64,000 nt of DNA from UMGS1532 sp045542355 (GTDB lineage: Bacteria; Bacillota; Clostridia; Oscillospirales; Acutalibacteraceae). The notes under the pieces are model-generated. The model searched no databases, had not been told where the DNA came from, and saw only the letters and a list, made by a program, of their open reading frames with translations. Below, piece after piece: positions 16,473 to 25,206 of this stretch. Position 1 is the stretch's first letter; each line of letters starts with the position of its first letter. A program made the position numbers and the translations under genes. The DNA lies in NCBI GenBank assembly GCA_045542355.1, contig JAZQKX010000042.1:26093-90092 (forward strand). Direction: 5' to 3'.

Positions 16473-18338
16473 TTATCTTTTCTTTTTAGGTTGCCACTTT
16501 CCACCCATCTTTCGCTGGGGCTTACGGCTAAGTTGTTTATTAGTTTTTGCTCTGCCGACATTACCTTGTATAAGGCAATCTGCTCCGCCACCTATCAGGT
16601 CAGTTCTACCCGCCTTGATAAGAGCTTTCTTAACCAGCTCTTTATTTTCAGGCTTAAAATACTGTAGCAGGGCTCTTTGCATCTGTTTTTCTTCCTGAGT
16701 TTTCGGAATAAAAACCTTTTTCATTGTATGAGGGTCAAGACCTGTATAATACATTGCGGTGGAAATAGTTCCTGGGGTGGGATAAAAATCCTGCACCTGC
16801 TCGGGACGAATTCTTTCCCTTTTAAGAAACAGTGCCAATTCCACTGCATCGCGAAGTGTGCTACCAGGATGACTCGACATAAGATAAGGCACAAGATACT
16901 GCTCTTTGCCCTGAGCCTTTGTAAACTGATAAAACGCCTTGGCGAAGCGTTTGTAGGTTTCAATATGGGGCTTACCCATCTTATCCAACACCGCGGCACT
17001 GCAATGCTCGGGAGCAACCTTTAACTGACCGCTGACATGGTGGGTTACAAGTTCGCGGAAAAACTCACGGGATTCATCCTCTAAAAGATAATCAAATCTT
17101 ACACCTGAGCGAATAAACACCTTTTTTATGCCCTTGATTTTTCGCATTGCTCTCAGTATTTCAATATATTCGCTATGGTCCACCTGCAGATTTTTGCAAG
17201 GGGTGGGGGCTAAGCATTTCTTTCCTTTACAAAGTCCGTTTTTTAGCTGATGCTCACATGAGGGCAAACGGAAGTTTGCGGTGGGCCCTCCTACATCGTG
17301 GATATAGCCCTTGAATCGGGGATTTTTGCTAAGGGCTTCCGCCTCTCTTAAAACGGAGTCCTTGCTTCTCACGGTTATTTGTCTACCCTGATGAAAAGCA
17401 ATAGAGCAGAAATTACAAGCGCCAAAGCAACCGCGATTATGGGTTATTGAAAATTCCACTTCCTCTATAGCAGGAACTCCCCCAACCGCTTCGTAGGACG
17501 GATGATAGAAACGTTCAAAGGGAAGCTCATATACCGCGTCCATTTCTGCGGTTGTGAGGGGTGGCATGGGCGGATTTTGCACAAGATATTTATCGCCGTG
17601 TCGCTGAATCAGCCGCTTGCCTCTTACTGCATCCTGTTCATCGTATTCCACCCTACAGGCCTCAGCGTATTTTTCCTTGGAGACTACGCAAGAGGAATAG
17701 GATGGCAGAGTGATACCCTTGATACCCGCGGGGTTATCGGTTAGATAACAAATACCCTTGATATCTCTCAACTTAGTTACATCACCGCCATCACGGAGAA
17801 TGTCGGCAATTAATACTGTCTGCCTCTCCCCCATTCCAAAGGAGAGTATATCTGCCTCGGAATCAACAAGAACAGAGGGCATAACCGAATCTGACCAATA
17901 GTCGTAATGGGCAAAGCGACGAAGAGAGGCTTCGAGTCCGCCGATGACGATAGGAATATCACCGAATATTCTGCGGATGGCTTTGGAATAAACCGTTACT
18001 GCTCTGTCGGGTCGCAAACCGGCTTTATTAGCGGGAGAATAAGCGTCTGTGCTTCTTTTTCGCTTAGCGGCGGTATAGTGCGCCACCATTGAGTCTATAT
18101 TACCTGCATTCACCATAAACCCGTATTTCGGTCTGCCCAAAATTTGGAATGATTTATCATTTTTCCAGTTAGGCTGACTTATTATGCCAACCCTATATCC
18201 GGCATTTTCCAAAACACGGGAGATGATAGCGGTGCCAAAGGTTGGATGGTCCACATAAGCGTCGCCAGTAACGATTATAAAATCGCACTGCTCCCAGCCT
18301 CTGGCTTTCATATCTTTTTGATTTATAGGTAAAAACAT
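16473..18338 (-). CDS. YgiQ-family radical SAM protein
   Basis: A 621-residue member of the YgiQ family (conserved, function unsettled). It has the N-terminal domain with GDAYVDHPTFG, then the radical SAM core with CFGACNFCSIAFHQGR, in which the three Cys bind the 4Fe-4S cluster, and a basic C-terminal tail rich in Lys/Arg. Two further Cys-rich segments (CEHQLKNGLCKGKKC) are typical for the family. It starts 3 bp after the ftsK stop, so it belongs to that operon, and ends at a terminator. Confidence 0.93.
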   Translation of the reverse strand: MFLPINQKDMKARGWEQCDFIIVTGDAYVDHPTFGTAIISRVLENAGYRVGIISQPNWKNDKSFQILGRPKYGFMVNAGNIDSMVAHYTAAKRKRSTDAYSPANKAGLRPDRAVTVYSKAIRRIFGDIPIVIGGLEASLRRFAHYDYWSDSVMPSVLVDSEADILSFGMGERQTVLIADILRDGGDVTKLRDIKGICYLTDNPAGIKGITLPSYSSCVVSKEKYAEACRVEYDEQDAVRGKRLIQRHGDKYLVQNPPMPPLTTAEMDAVYELPFERFYHPSYEAVGGVPAIEEVEFSITHNRGCFGACNFCSIAFHQGRQITVRSKDSVLREAEALSKNPRFKGYIHDVGGPTANFRLPSCEHQLKNGLCKGKKCLAPTPCKNLQVDHSEYIEILRAMRKIKGIKKVFIRSGVRFDYLLEDESREFFRELVTHHVSGQLKVAPEHCSAAVLDKMGKPHIETYKRFAKAFYQFTKAQGKEQYLVPYLMSSHPGSTLRDAVELALFLKRERIRPEQVQDFYPTPGTISTAMYYTGLDPHTMKKVFIPKTQEEKQMQRALLQYFKPENKELVKKALIKAGRTDLIGGGADCLIQGNVGRAKTNKQLSRKPQRKMGGKWQPKKKR

Positions 18339-18341
18339 AAA

Positions 18342-20864
18342 TTATTCTTCTACCTCGGCTATCATATCGTCACTTCGAGCCTGCATTTCCATAAGCTGAG
18401 CCTTGGTAATAAGTACCGCTCTTGGCTTTGCGCCCTCGTAGGGCCCGATAATTCCGCGCTCAGCCATTTCATCCATTATTCTTGCGGCACGGGCGTAGCC
18501 CAGCTTCAAACGGCGTTGTAAGAGAGATGTGGAAGCCTGTCCGTTTTCCACAACACATTCTATTGCGGCATTAAGCATTGGGTCGGCTTCTTCAGAGGAG
18601 CTATCGGAACCGCCCTTAGAATTCTTACCATCCTTTGAGGCAGCAGCCTGGCGCTCAATTTCTTCCATGATATCGGTGTTATATTCATCAGTTCTGATGC
18701 CTTTAATAAATTCAACAACCGACTCAACCTCTTCATCACTTACAAAACAGCCCTGAATTCTCTGAGGCTTAATAGCTCCCACAGGTTTAAAGAGCATATC
18801 ACCGCGACCCAGCAATCTTTCTGCGCCGCCGCCATCAAGAATTGTACGGCTATCGGTGGCAGAAGATACTGCAAAAGCAACACGAGAGGGAATATTATTC
18901 TTTATAGTACCTGTCACAACATCAACAGAGGGACGCTGTGTGGCAAGGAGTAAGTGCATACCAGCGGCACGTGCCTTTGCCGCAATACGATTTATAGAAT
19001 CCTCCACCTCGTGGGGAGATGTGAGCATCAGGTCGGCTAACTCGTCTATAATGATGAGAATGTGAGGCATCTTAATAAGTGTGTCGCACTTGTCGGCAAG
19101 ACGGTTATAGCCCTCAAGGTTACGGACATCGTTTTCCGCAAACATCTTATAACGCTTTTCCATTTCGGTTACTGCCCATCCAAGGGCACCAGCCGCTTTT
19201 CTCGGGTCGGTTACCACAGGAACAAGCAAATGCGGGATGCCGTTGTACACACCCAACTCAACAACCTTGGGGTCAATCATAAGAAGCTTGACCTCGTCGG
19301 GGGTTGCATTATAAAGAATACTCATTATGATTGAGTTGATACAGACAGATTTACCTGAGCCAGTGGCACCTGCAATAAGTCCGTGGGGCATCTTGGCAAT
19401 ATCGGTTACAACAGCTGAGCCTACGATGTCTTTACCTAAGGCAACGGTGAGCTTCGACTTGGAGCTGGTGAAAGCCTTAGAATCTATGATTTCTCTGATT
19501 GTTACTATATTGGATTTTTTGTTTGGAACTTCAATGCCAACCGCGGGTTTATTAGGAATAGGCGCTTCAATACGCACACCAGCGGTGGCAAGATTCATTG
19601 TGATATCGTCGGAAAGACTTGTGATTTTACTGATTTTAACACCAGCGGCGGGCTGTAACTCATAACGAGTGATAGACGGGCCAACGCTGATATTGATAAT
19701 TTTAGTCTCTATACCAAAGCTACGGAGTATGTTAACAAGCTGTTCGCCTACAGCCTCATGGTCCTGAGCACCTGCAGAGCCGCTACCCAAACCTTCCTGT
19801 AAAAGAGTAAGCGGTGGAAAGCGGTAAGCCTCCTCGTCCTCAGGAATTTCACTAAGTGAGATTCCCTGGGGCAAGATAGGAGCGGTCTCCCCTTTGCTCT
19901 CATCATCAGTGGAAGTTTCGGCAGTCGTTCCCTGTACTTCGACAGTTGCCTCGGGAATAACTGTGAGCTGTTCTGCCTCAACCTCCTCAGCGGAAATTTC
20001 GGCAGAATCTTCCAACGGCTCAGAAACATCGTTCTGAACCTCATCGGAAATATCCTCGCCGTTATACGTCGCAATAACACGGCGACGTTTTTCCGCCACA
20101 TTCAGAGGCTTATCAGTCACATCTTCAACCGACTTTGTTCTATTTTCACCTGGCATAGGAACATCCAGTTCAGGCTGAGCGGCAACCATTTCCGCACGAT
20201 GCTTTTCTCTTTCCTCTATCCTTGTTTCAATAGCTTGTCCTGCAGTTACTACAGGCTTTTTAATCATATTAAAAGCAGAAATCAAGGTGGTGCCTGTGAG
20301 AAGCATCAGCATTACCACAATCAAAAGAACGATTGTGATTTTAGAGCCGGTACCTCCAAACATCTTATAAAGCGGATGACCTATAATTGTGCCTATTGCT
20401 CCGCCATAAACCTCACTATATGAAAAAGCCTTGGCGATATGTTCAAAAAAGGTGGTCTTTTGGGATATATCGGAAAAGATATCCATTGCGCCTGATATAA
20501 ACCAGATAAGGAGACCTGATTCCATAAGGCGGATATTGAGTCTGTCGTATTCTTTCTCCAAGGCGCCCATAACTGCAACAATACCCAAAAGCACAGGCAT
20601 TATAAAAGCGCATATTCCAAAGAGCCCGAACATGGTATCATGAAGCCATGACCAAACATTTGCTTCGTCTGACTTTATGACAGCAACGCAAAAGAGAAAA
20701 ATTGCAACGGCAAAGAGAATTATTGCCTGAATCTGCTTTTTTCCGCCTCCCATTGGGAGTTGTTCCTGCATTTGCTCAATCTGGGTTGCAGTGGCACTTG
20801 CAGGTCGCTTGGTCTTTTTCTTGGTATTCTTCTTGGATTTAGTACTGTTCTTGGCAGCAGCCAT
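18342..20864 (-). CDS. ftsK: DNA translocase FtsK/SpoIIIE
   Basis: An 840-residue hexameric DNA pump for chromosome segregation at the septum, and in spore formers for filling the forespore. Order: a Lys-rich N-terminus, four membrane segments (about 45-200), an acidic low-complexity linker (about 215-350), the motor with GATGSGKSVC (Walker A) and HILIIIDELADLM (Walker B), and a C-terminal gamma winged helix (about 770-830). Length fits SpoIIIE-type proteins. It lies in the tepA-ylzJ-ftsK order known from Bacillus and clostridia. Confidence 0.96.
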   Translation of the reverse strand: MAAAKNSTKSKKNTKKKTKRPASATATQIEQMQEQLPMGGGKKQIQAIILFAVAIFLFCVAVIKSDEANVWSWLHDTMFGLFGICAFIMPVLLGIVAVMGALEKEYDRLNIRLMESGLLIWFISGAMDIFSDISQKTTFFEHIAKAFSYSEVYGGAIGTIIGHPLYKMFGGTGSKITIVLLIVVMLMLLTGTTLISAFNMIKKPVVTAGQAIETRIEEREKHRAEMVAAQPELDVPMPGENRTKSVEDVTDKPLNVAEKRRRVIATYNGEDISDEVQNDVSEPLEDSAEISAEEVEAEQLTVIPEATVEVQGTTAETSTDDESKGETAPILPQGISLSEIPEDEEAYRFPPLTLLQEGLGSGSAGAQDHEAVGEQLVNILRSFGIETKIINISVGPSITRYELQPAAGVKISKITSLSDDITMNLATAGVRIEAPIPNKPAVGIEVPNKKSNIVTIREIIDSKAFTSSKSKLTVALGKDIVGSAVVTDIAKMPHGLIAGATGSGKSVCINSIIMSILYNATPDEVKLLMIDPKVVELGVYNGIPHLLVPVVTDPRKAAGALGWAVTEMEKRYKMFAENDVRNLEGYNRLADKCDTLIKMPHILIIIDELADLMLTSPHEVEDSINRIAAKARAAGMHLLLATQRPSVDVVTGTIKNNIPSRVAFAVSSATDSRTILDGGGAERLLGRGDMLFKPVGAIKPQRIQGCFVSDEEVESVVEFIKGIRTDEYNTDIMEEIERQAAASKDGKNSKGGSDSSSEEADPMLNAAIECVVENGQASTSLLQRRLKLGYARAARIMDEMAERGIIGPYEGAKPRAVLITKAQLMEMQARSDDMIAEVEE

Positions 20865-20911
20865 AAATATGTAACACCTCGTTTGATATGTATGAGCATC
20901 GGTGGATGCTC

Positions 20912-21097
20912 TTATTGATAATTAATATATTGCTCGTTAAGATAATCGGCAGGATTGGTGGAGTTTATGCGGCGCACCACCATTTTTCCCTCAACCGTTT
21001 CACATTCTGCATAGCCGTGCTTAAGCTTATAATATTTATATGGAGTTTCCTTTTCAGGGAAAATCATAGCCTCGGGAACGATGGAATGAAGAATCAT
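20912..21097 (-). CDS. ylzJ: YlzJ-like small protein
   Basis: A 61-residue protein beginning MILHSIVPEAMIFPE, matching the YlzJ-like family found between tepA and spoIIIE in Firmicutes. Its ATG overlaps the tepA stop (ATGA), so the two are translationally coupled. Function is unknown; no membrane segment or metal motif is seen. Confidence 0.88.
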   Translation of the reverse strand: MILHSIVPEAMIFPEKETPYKYYKLKHGYAECETVEGKMVVRRINSTNPADYLNEQYINYQ

Positions 21098-21816
21098 TTA
21101 TCCTCACCGGCCTCTCCCTGCTCGGTTTCTATCATGTCATATAGACATTCCATGGCTTCTCTCAGCCCTCCGAGATTGTCGATGAGTCCCTCTTTAACGG
21201 CTGACTCACCCTCCAGCACAGAGCCCATGTCGGTTACAAGCTCACCTACATTAAGCATAAGCTCCTTAAATCGCTCGGCAGAAATCTTGGAATTATCGGT
21301 AACAAAACGGATGATTCTATCCTGCATTTTGTCAAAGTAGTTCAGCATCTGAGGAACACCAAGGACAAGTCCCGATGTTCTGACGGGATGGAGAGTCATT
21401 GTTGCAGAGGGGGCGATAAAGGAACGCTTCGCAGAAACTGCAAGGGGTACACCGATGGAGTGCCCACCACCCAAAACCAATGATACTGTTGGGGTTTTCA
21501 TACCTGCAATTAATTCGGCAATAGCAAGTCCCGCCTCCACATCGCCACCAACCGTGTTGAGTATTATAATCAATCCATCAATGGATTCGTCTTCTTCAAT
21601 CGCCACAAGCTGGGGTATAACATGCTCGTATTTGGTGGTTTTATTTTGTGACGGCAAAATAAAATGTCCCTCTATCTGACCCACTACGGTTAGACAATGG
21701 ATGGTATGTTTGCCCTTTGTTGTTGTGACCGATCCCATTTTCTCAATGGAATCCATTTGCTCGTTGTTATTCTGGTTTTCTTCTTCGCCGGTTTTCTTTT
21801 CTTCTTTTTCGCTCAT
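21094..21816 (-). CDS. tepA: ClpP-like protease TepA (translocation-enhancing protein)
   Basis: A 240-residue ClpP-fold serine protease (YmfB/TepA). After a Glu/Asn-rich N-terminal tail comes NTVGGDVEAGLAIAE, the nucleophile in GGGHSIGVP, and the His in MTLHPVRTSG. In Bacillus TepA aids protein export and spore formation by degrading signal-peptide remnants. AAAGGCGG precedes the ATG. It is the first gene of the tepA-ylzJ-ftsK-ygiQ operon and has its own promoter upstream. Confidence 0.93.
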   Translation of the reverse strand: MSEKEEKKTGEEENQNNNEQMDSIEKMGSVTTTKGKHTIHCLTVVGQIEGHFILPSQNKTTKYEHVIPQLVAIEEDESIDGLIIILNTVGGDVEAGLAIAELIAGMKTPTVSLVLGGGHSIGVPLAVSAKRSFIAPSATMTLHPVRTSGLVLGVPQMLNYFDKMQDRIIRFVTDNSKISAERFKELMLNVGELVTDMGSVLEGESAVKEGLIDNLGGLREAMECLYDMIETEQGEAGEDK

Positions 21817-21913
21817 ACTACAACCGCCTTTTTAAGAGATTATTCACAGTTATAGTATTAGAAAAAGTAAGAAAAAATATACAATCCGCAACAGAATATA
21901 AACATACTAATAT

Positions 21914-21942
21914 ATTATAGCATTTTATGTTAACTAATGCAA
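21914..21942 (-). promoter_or_regulatory. Sigma-A promoter of the tepA operon
   Basis: TTGCAT (21942-21937), 17 bp, TATAAT (21919-21914). The remainder of the 315-bp gap 21817-22132 is AT-rich and holds this promoter, the groEL terminator and nothing else I can support. Confidence 0.8.
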
Positions 21943-22073
21943 GTGTTATATACAATATTTTGTGGATAATCAAAAGCTCTCCCTATATAGAGCGTGTCTT
22001 TAAAAAGTCATTTGATTTTAACAATGCAATTTCAAAGTTTTTTACCAATCCGGATGAAGTTTAATTGAAAACC

Positions 22074-22116
22074 AGATAAAAACAGCACCCATCGAATATA
22101 ACGATGGGTGCTGTCT
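22074..22116 (-). terminator. Terminator after groEL
   Basis: A perfect 13-bp stem (22082-22094 with 22102-22114, ACAGCACCCATCG) with a short loop and TTTTTATC on the minus strand. Confidence 0.9.
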
Positions 22117-22132
22117 AATTTGCAAATTCAGA

Positions 22133-23770
22133 TTAATACATTCCGCCTTGTGCGGCAGCAGCGGCGGCTGCAGCATTAGCAGCGGCAGCGTCCTCTTTCT
22201 TCTCAGCAACCAGTGTCTCGGTGGTGAGCACCATAGAAGCCACGGATGAAGCGTTGAGAAGTGCAGAACGGGTAACCTTTGTAGGGTCAACGATACCAGC
22301 TTTAATCATGTCGGTATATTCCTCGCGATATGCATCGAAGCCGTAGTTAGCCTTACCGCTGGAAACAATCTTATCTATAATTACAGAGCCCTCAAGACCT
22401 GCATTGGCAGAAATCTGGCGGATAGGAGCCTCCAAGGATTTGAGAACAATGCACACACCTGTCTTTTCGTCACCCTCTGTCTTTTCAACAAGAGCCTTTA
22501 CAGAAGCCATAGCATTGATAAGAGCAACACCGCCACCTGCAACGATGCCTTCTTCAACAGCAGCCTTTGTTGCGGCGAGAGCGTCTTCAATTCTGAGCTT
22601 CTGCTCTTTCATTTCGATTTCGGTTGCAGCGCCAACCTTTATAACAGCGACACCGCCAGAAAGCTTAGCCAAACGCTCCTGAAGCTTTTCGCGATCGAAC
22701 TCAGAGGTTGTGGTTTCAATCTGTGCCTTAATCTGAGCAATTCTTGCCTTGATTTCGTTGGAGTCACCAGCTCCATCTACAATGATGGTATCCTCTTTGC
22801 CGATTTTAACCTGACGAGCAGTACCTAACTGCTGAAGTGTGGTTTCCTTAAGCTCAAGACCAAGCTCCTCGGAAATTACTTCGCCACCTGTAAGGATGGC
22901 AATATCACGAAGCATTTCCTTGCGTCTGTCACCGAAACCAGGTGCCTTAACACCGACACAGGTAAAGGTACCGCGAAGCTTATTCATGATAAGGGTGGAG
23001 AGAGCCTCTCCCTCAATATCTTCTGCGATGATAAGAAGCTTTTTACCACTTTGAACAATCTGCTCTAAGAGCGGCAAGACTTCCTGAATATTAGATATTT
23101 TCTTATCGGTTATAAGAATCAACGGTTCGTCGAGAACTGCTTCCATTTTTTCGGCATCAGTTGCCATGTAGGGGGTGATATATCCGCGGTCAAACTGCAT
23201 ACCCTCAACAACCTCGGAATAGGTCTCTGCGGTTTTAGATTCCTCAACTGTGATAACACCATCGGCTGATACCTTATCCATAGCTTCAGCTATAAGCTTA
23301 CCTATAAACTCATCTCCTGCAGAAACTGTGGCAACACGGGCAATATCATCGGAGCCTTTGACAGGCTGAGAATTAGCCTTTATAGCCTCAACAGCGGCAT
23401 CTACAGCCATCTTCATTCCCTTTTTAACAACCATGGGATTAGCGCCTGCGGCAACGTTCTTCATGCCCTCACAGATGAGAGCCTGAGCAAGAACGGTTGC
23501 TGTGGTGGTACCATCACCTGCAACATCGTTAGTCTTGGTTGCTACTTCTTTAACGAGCTGTGCGCCCATGTTTTCAAAGGGGTCATCCAGCTCAACCTCT
23601 TTAGCGATAGTAACACCGTCGTTAGTGATAAGTGGTGCGCCGTATTTCTTATCAAGAACAGCGTTCCTGCCCTTAGGACCCAATGTAACCTTTACTGCAT
23701 TTGCAAGTTTATCTACACCTGCCTGCAAAGCTTTTCTGGCTTCTTCGCCAAAAATAATATCTTTAGCCAT
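22133..23770 (-). CDS. groL: Chaperonin GroEL
   Basis: The 545-residue 60-kDa chaperonin subunit that folds proteins in a double ring with GroES. It begins MAKDIIFGEEARKAL and has the nucleotide loop VTLGPKGRNAVLD, GDGTTTATVLA and the Ala-rich tail ending GGMY rather than the more usual GGM. ATG at 23770 follows AGGAGG by eight bases; a TTG two codons upstream is not favoured. It forms an operon with groES under CIRCE. Confidence 0.99.
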   Translation of the reverse strand: MAKDIIFGEEARKALQAGVDKLANAVKVTLGPKGRNAVLDKKYGAPLITNDGVTIAKEVELDDPFENMGAQLVKEVATKTNDVAGDGTTTATVLAQALICEGMKNVAAGANPMVVKKGMKMAVDAAVEAIKANSQPVKGSDDIARVATVSAGDEFIGKLIAEAMDKVSADGVITVEESKTAETYSEVVEGMQFDRGYITPYMATDAEKMEAVLDEPLILITDKKISNIQEVLPLLEQIVQSGKKLLIIAEDIEGEALSTLIMNKLRGTFTCVGVKAPGFGDRRKEMLRDIAILTGGEVISEELGLELKETTLQQLGTARQVKIGKEDTIIVDGAGDSNEIKARIAQIKAQIETTTSEFDREKLQERLAKLSGGVAVIKVGAATEIEMKEQKLRIEDALAATKAAVEEGIVAGGGVALINAMASVKALVEKTEGDEKTGVCIVLKSLEAPIRQISANAGLEGSVIIDKIVSSGKANYGFDAYREEYTDMIKAGIVDPTKVTRSALLNASSVASMVLTTETLVAEKKEDAAAANAAAAAAAAQGGMY

Positions 23771-23785
23771 TACCAATTCCTCCTA

Positions 23786-24070
23786 TTATTCTACGATTGC
23801 GAGTACGTCGGACTGGCGGAGTATGCTATATTCAACGCCGTCTAACTTAACCTCGGTACCTGCATATTTGCTGATAAGCACCTTGTCGCCTACCTTTAAG
23901 GTCATCTCAACCTCTTTGCCGTCTACTATGCCACCAGGGCCTACAGCCACTACTTCGGCAATCTCAGGCTTCTCTTTTGCAGAGGCGGCGAGAATAATTC
24001 CGCTCTTGGTGGTTTCTTCAGCTTCGACCATTTTAATAACAATACGGTCGGATAAGGGTTTAATAGTCAT
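23786..24070 (-). CDS. groES: Co-chaperonin GroES
   Basis: The 94-residue lid of GroEL. It starts MTIKPLSDRIVIK and has the mobile loop EAEETTKSGIILAA and the roof/C-terminal GVEYSILRQSDVLAI. ATG at 24070 lies seven bases after AGGAGG; the frame extends to 24112 but that part is leader within the CIRCE region. Confidence 0.99.
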   Translation of the reverse strand: MTIKPLSDRIVIKMVEAEETTKSGIILAASAKEKPEIAEVVAVGPGGIVDGKEVEMTLKVGDKVLISKYAGTEVKLDGVEYSILRQSDVLAIVE

Positions 24071-24105
24071 TACTATTCCTCCTAAGATGATATTTTTTCG
24101 GGGGA

Positions 24106-24132
24106 TTAGCACTCTAATACCCCGAGTGCTAA
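24106..24132 (-). promoter_or_regulatory. CIRCE operator (HrcA site)
   Basis: A perfect TTAGCACTC-N9-GAGTGCTAA inverted repeat, the consensus binding site of the heat-shock repressor HrcA, 36 bp upstream of groES and directly after the promoter. Confidence 0.97.
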
Positions 24133-24137
24133 TATAT

Positions 24138-24166
24138 ATAATATACCCCTTTCCCTAAAAAATCAA
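24138..24166 (-). promoter_or_regulatory. Sigma-A promoter of groESL
   Basis: TTGATT (24166-24161), 17 bp, TATTAT (24143-24138). The -35 box overlaps the distal arm of the hairpin described at 24155-24225. Confidence 0.82.
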
Positions 24167-24225
24167 GTAGTTATATGAAAAAAGTTGGAAAATTTTTTCG
24201 ACACCTTTTTTATTAACTACTTGAT
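24155..24225 (-). terminator. Long hairpin: terminator of the lipid kinase gene overlapping the groESL promoter
   Basis: Perfect 12-bp outer arms (ATCAAGTAGTTA, 24162-24173 and 24214-24225) with an A/T-rich inner stem, followed on the minus strand by six T. It ends the lipid kinase transcript; its 3' arm is part of the groES -35 region. Confidence 0.7.
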
Positions 24226-24246
24226 ACTATGTAATTTTAAATTTTA

Positions 24247-25191
24247 TTATGCGTTAGTCTCGGACTTTAGGTGGACGGGAGTAAGCTTTCTGCCGTGGGT
24301 TTCAGCTACGCTTTTTGGTAGCCAAAGCTTAAGCGCCTTTGGTACGACTCTGCAGACAACCTCTTTAAATCTATAAACCTCACCATCAATATTGAAGGCA
24401 ACGGGACTATCGGTTTTATAGACTATTTCCTCACATTCACCACGGTGACATATATTAAGATTAATGTGAGTTCCCTTTTTATACTTTCCAAGTATAGCAA
24501 CCGTTCTGAGTTTTGAGCGTGTTGCGAGTATGCTATAGTTCAGTTTACCGTCGGAGGGGTTGGCTGTGGGAGCGCATTTATATCCTCCGCCATAAAACGG
24601 CGCATTAGCACACACTGCAAAAAGGCTTGGTATGCCGTTATGCTCTTTTCCGTCTATAAGAAAATTAATCTTCTTGCCAAACTTTTGCATGAGGGTTACA
24701 AGGATTGCAAGTTCATAGGACAGTTTATTAAGAAAAGGAAGCTTTTTGAATTTGATTGCATTTTCGCAAACCATAGCATCCATACCAGCGGAGCAGGAGT
24801 TAAGACTATAGTACTCCTTGCCCTCGGACTGGACCTTAATTAAGTCGATGAAATATTCCCTGCCTGTAAACTGGTCATCCATATCTAAAAAAGCGGAGTT
24901 GTTTTCAAAATATTTCAAAAAATCATTACCCGTTCCGCAAGGCACAAGCCCCAAGGTTACGTTCTCTTTCCCCACAATGCCGTTAAGCACCTCGTAATTG
25001 GTGCCCTCACCACCGCAGGAGAAAATGCGTACATCTTCATCACAATCGGCTATTTTTGCGGCAAGTTCTTTGGCATGACCTGCATATTCGGTAAGATAAT
25101 ATTCAATATTTCTACTTTTCAGTTCGGCTCTGAGCTTGTTCTGCACAGTTTCCTTACCTGCATTTGGATTGATTATAAAAACTGTTTTCAT
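24247..25191 (-). CDS. Diacylglycerol kinase/YegS-family lipid kinase
   Basis: A 314-residue DAGK-catalytic-domain protein. IINPNAGK opens it, the nucleotide motif is GGEGTNYEVLNGI (usual GGDGT, with Glu for Asp), and VPCGTGNDFLKYF follows. The C-terminal beta-sandwich ends near FNIDGEVYRFKE. It probably phosphorylates diacylglycerol or a related lipid at the membrane. GGAGG precedes the ATG; the gene lies 15 bp downstream of the rRNA methyltransferase gene. Confidence 0.9.
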   Translation of the reverse strand: MKTVFIINPNAGKETVQNKLRAELKSRNIEYYLTEYAGHAKELAAKIADCDEDVRIFSCGGEGTNYEVLNGIVGKENVTLGLVPCGTGNDFLKYFENNSAFLDMDDQFTGREYFIDLIKVQSEGKEYYSLNSCSAGMDAMVCENAIKFKKLPFLNKLSYELAILVTLMQKFGKKINFLIDGKEHNGIPSLFAVCANAPFYGGGYKCAPTANPSDGKLNYSILATRSKLRTVAILGKYKKGTHINLNICHRGECEEIVYKTDSPVAFNIDGEVYRFKEVVCRVVPKALKLWLPKSVAETHGRKLTPVHLKSETNA

Positions 25192-25206
25192 AGTTCCTCC
25201 AAAGGT

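Noticed and set aside
21840..21970. Two DnaA-box-like sites (TTATTCACA near 21841 and TGTGGATAA near 21961)
   Set aside because: Only two boxes about 120 bp apart, with no dnaA/dnaN neighbourhood or AT-rich unwinding repeats; chance occurrence in AT-rich spacer is likely.
22133..22190. Unusual Ala-rich C-terminus of GroEL as a possible frameshift
   Set aside because: Gly/Ala/Met-rich tails are normal for GroEL; the only difference is a terminal Tyr after GGM.
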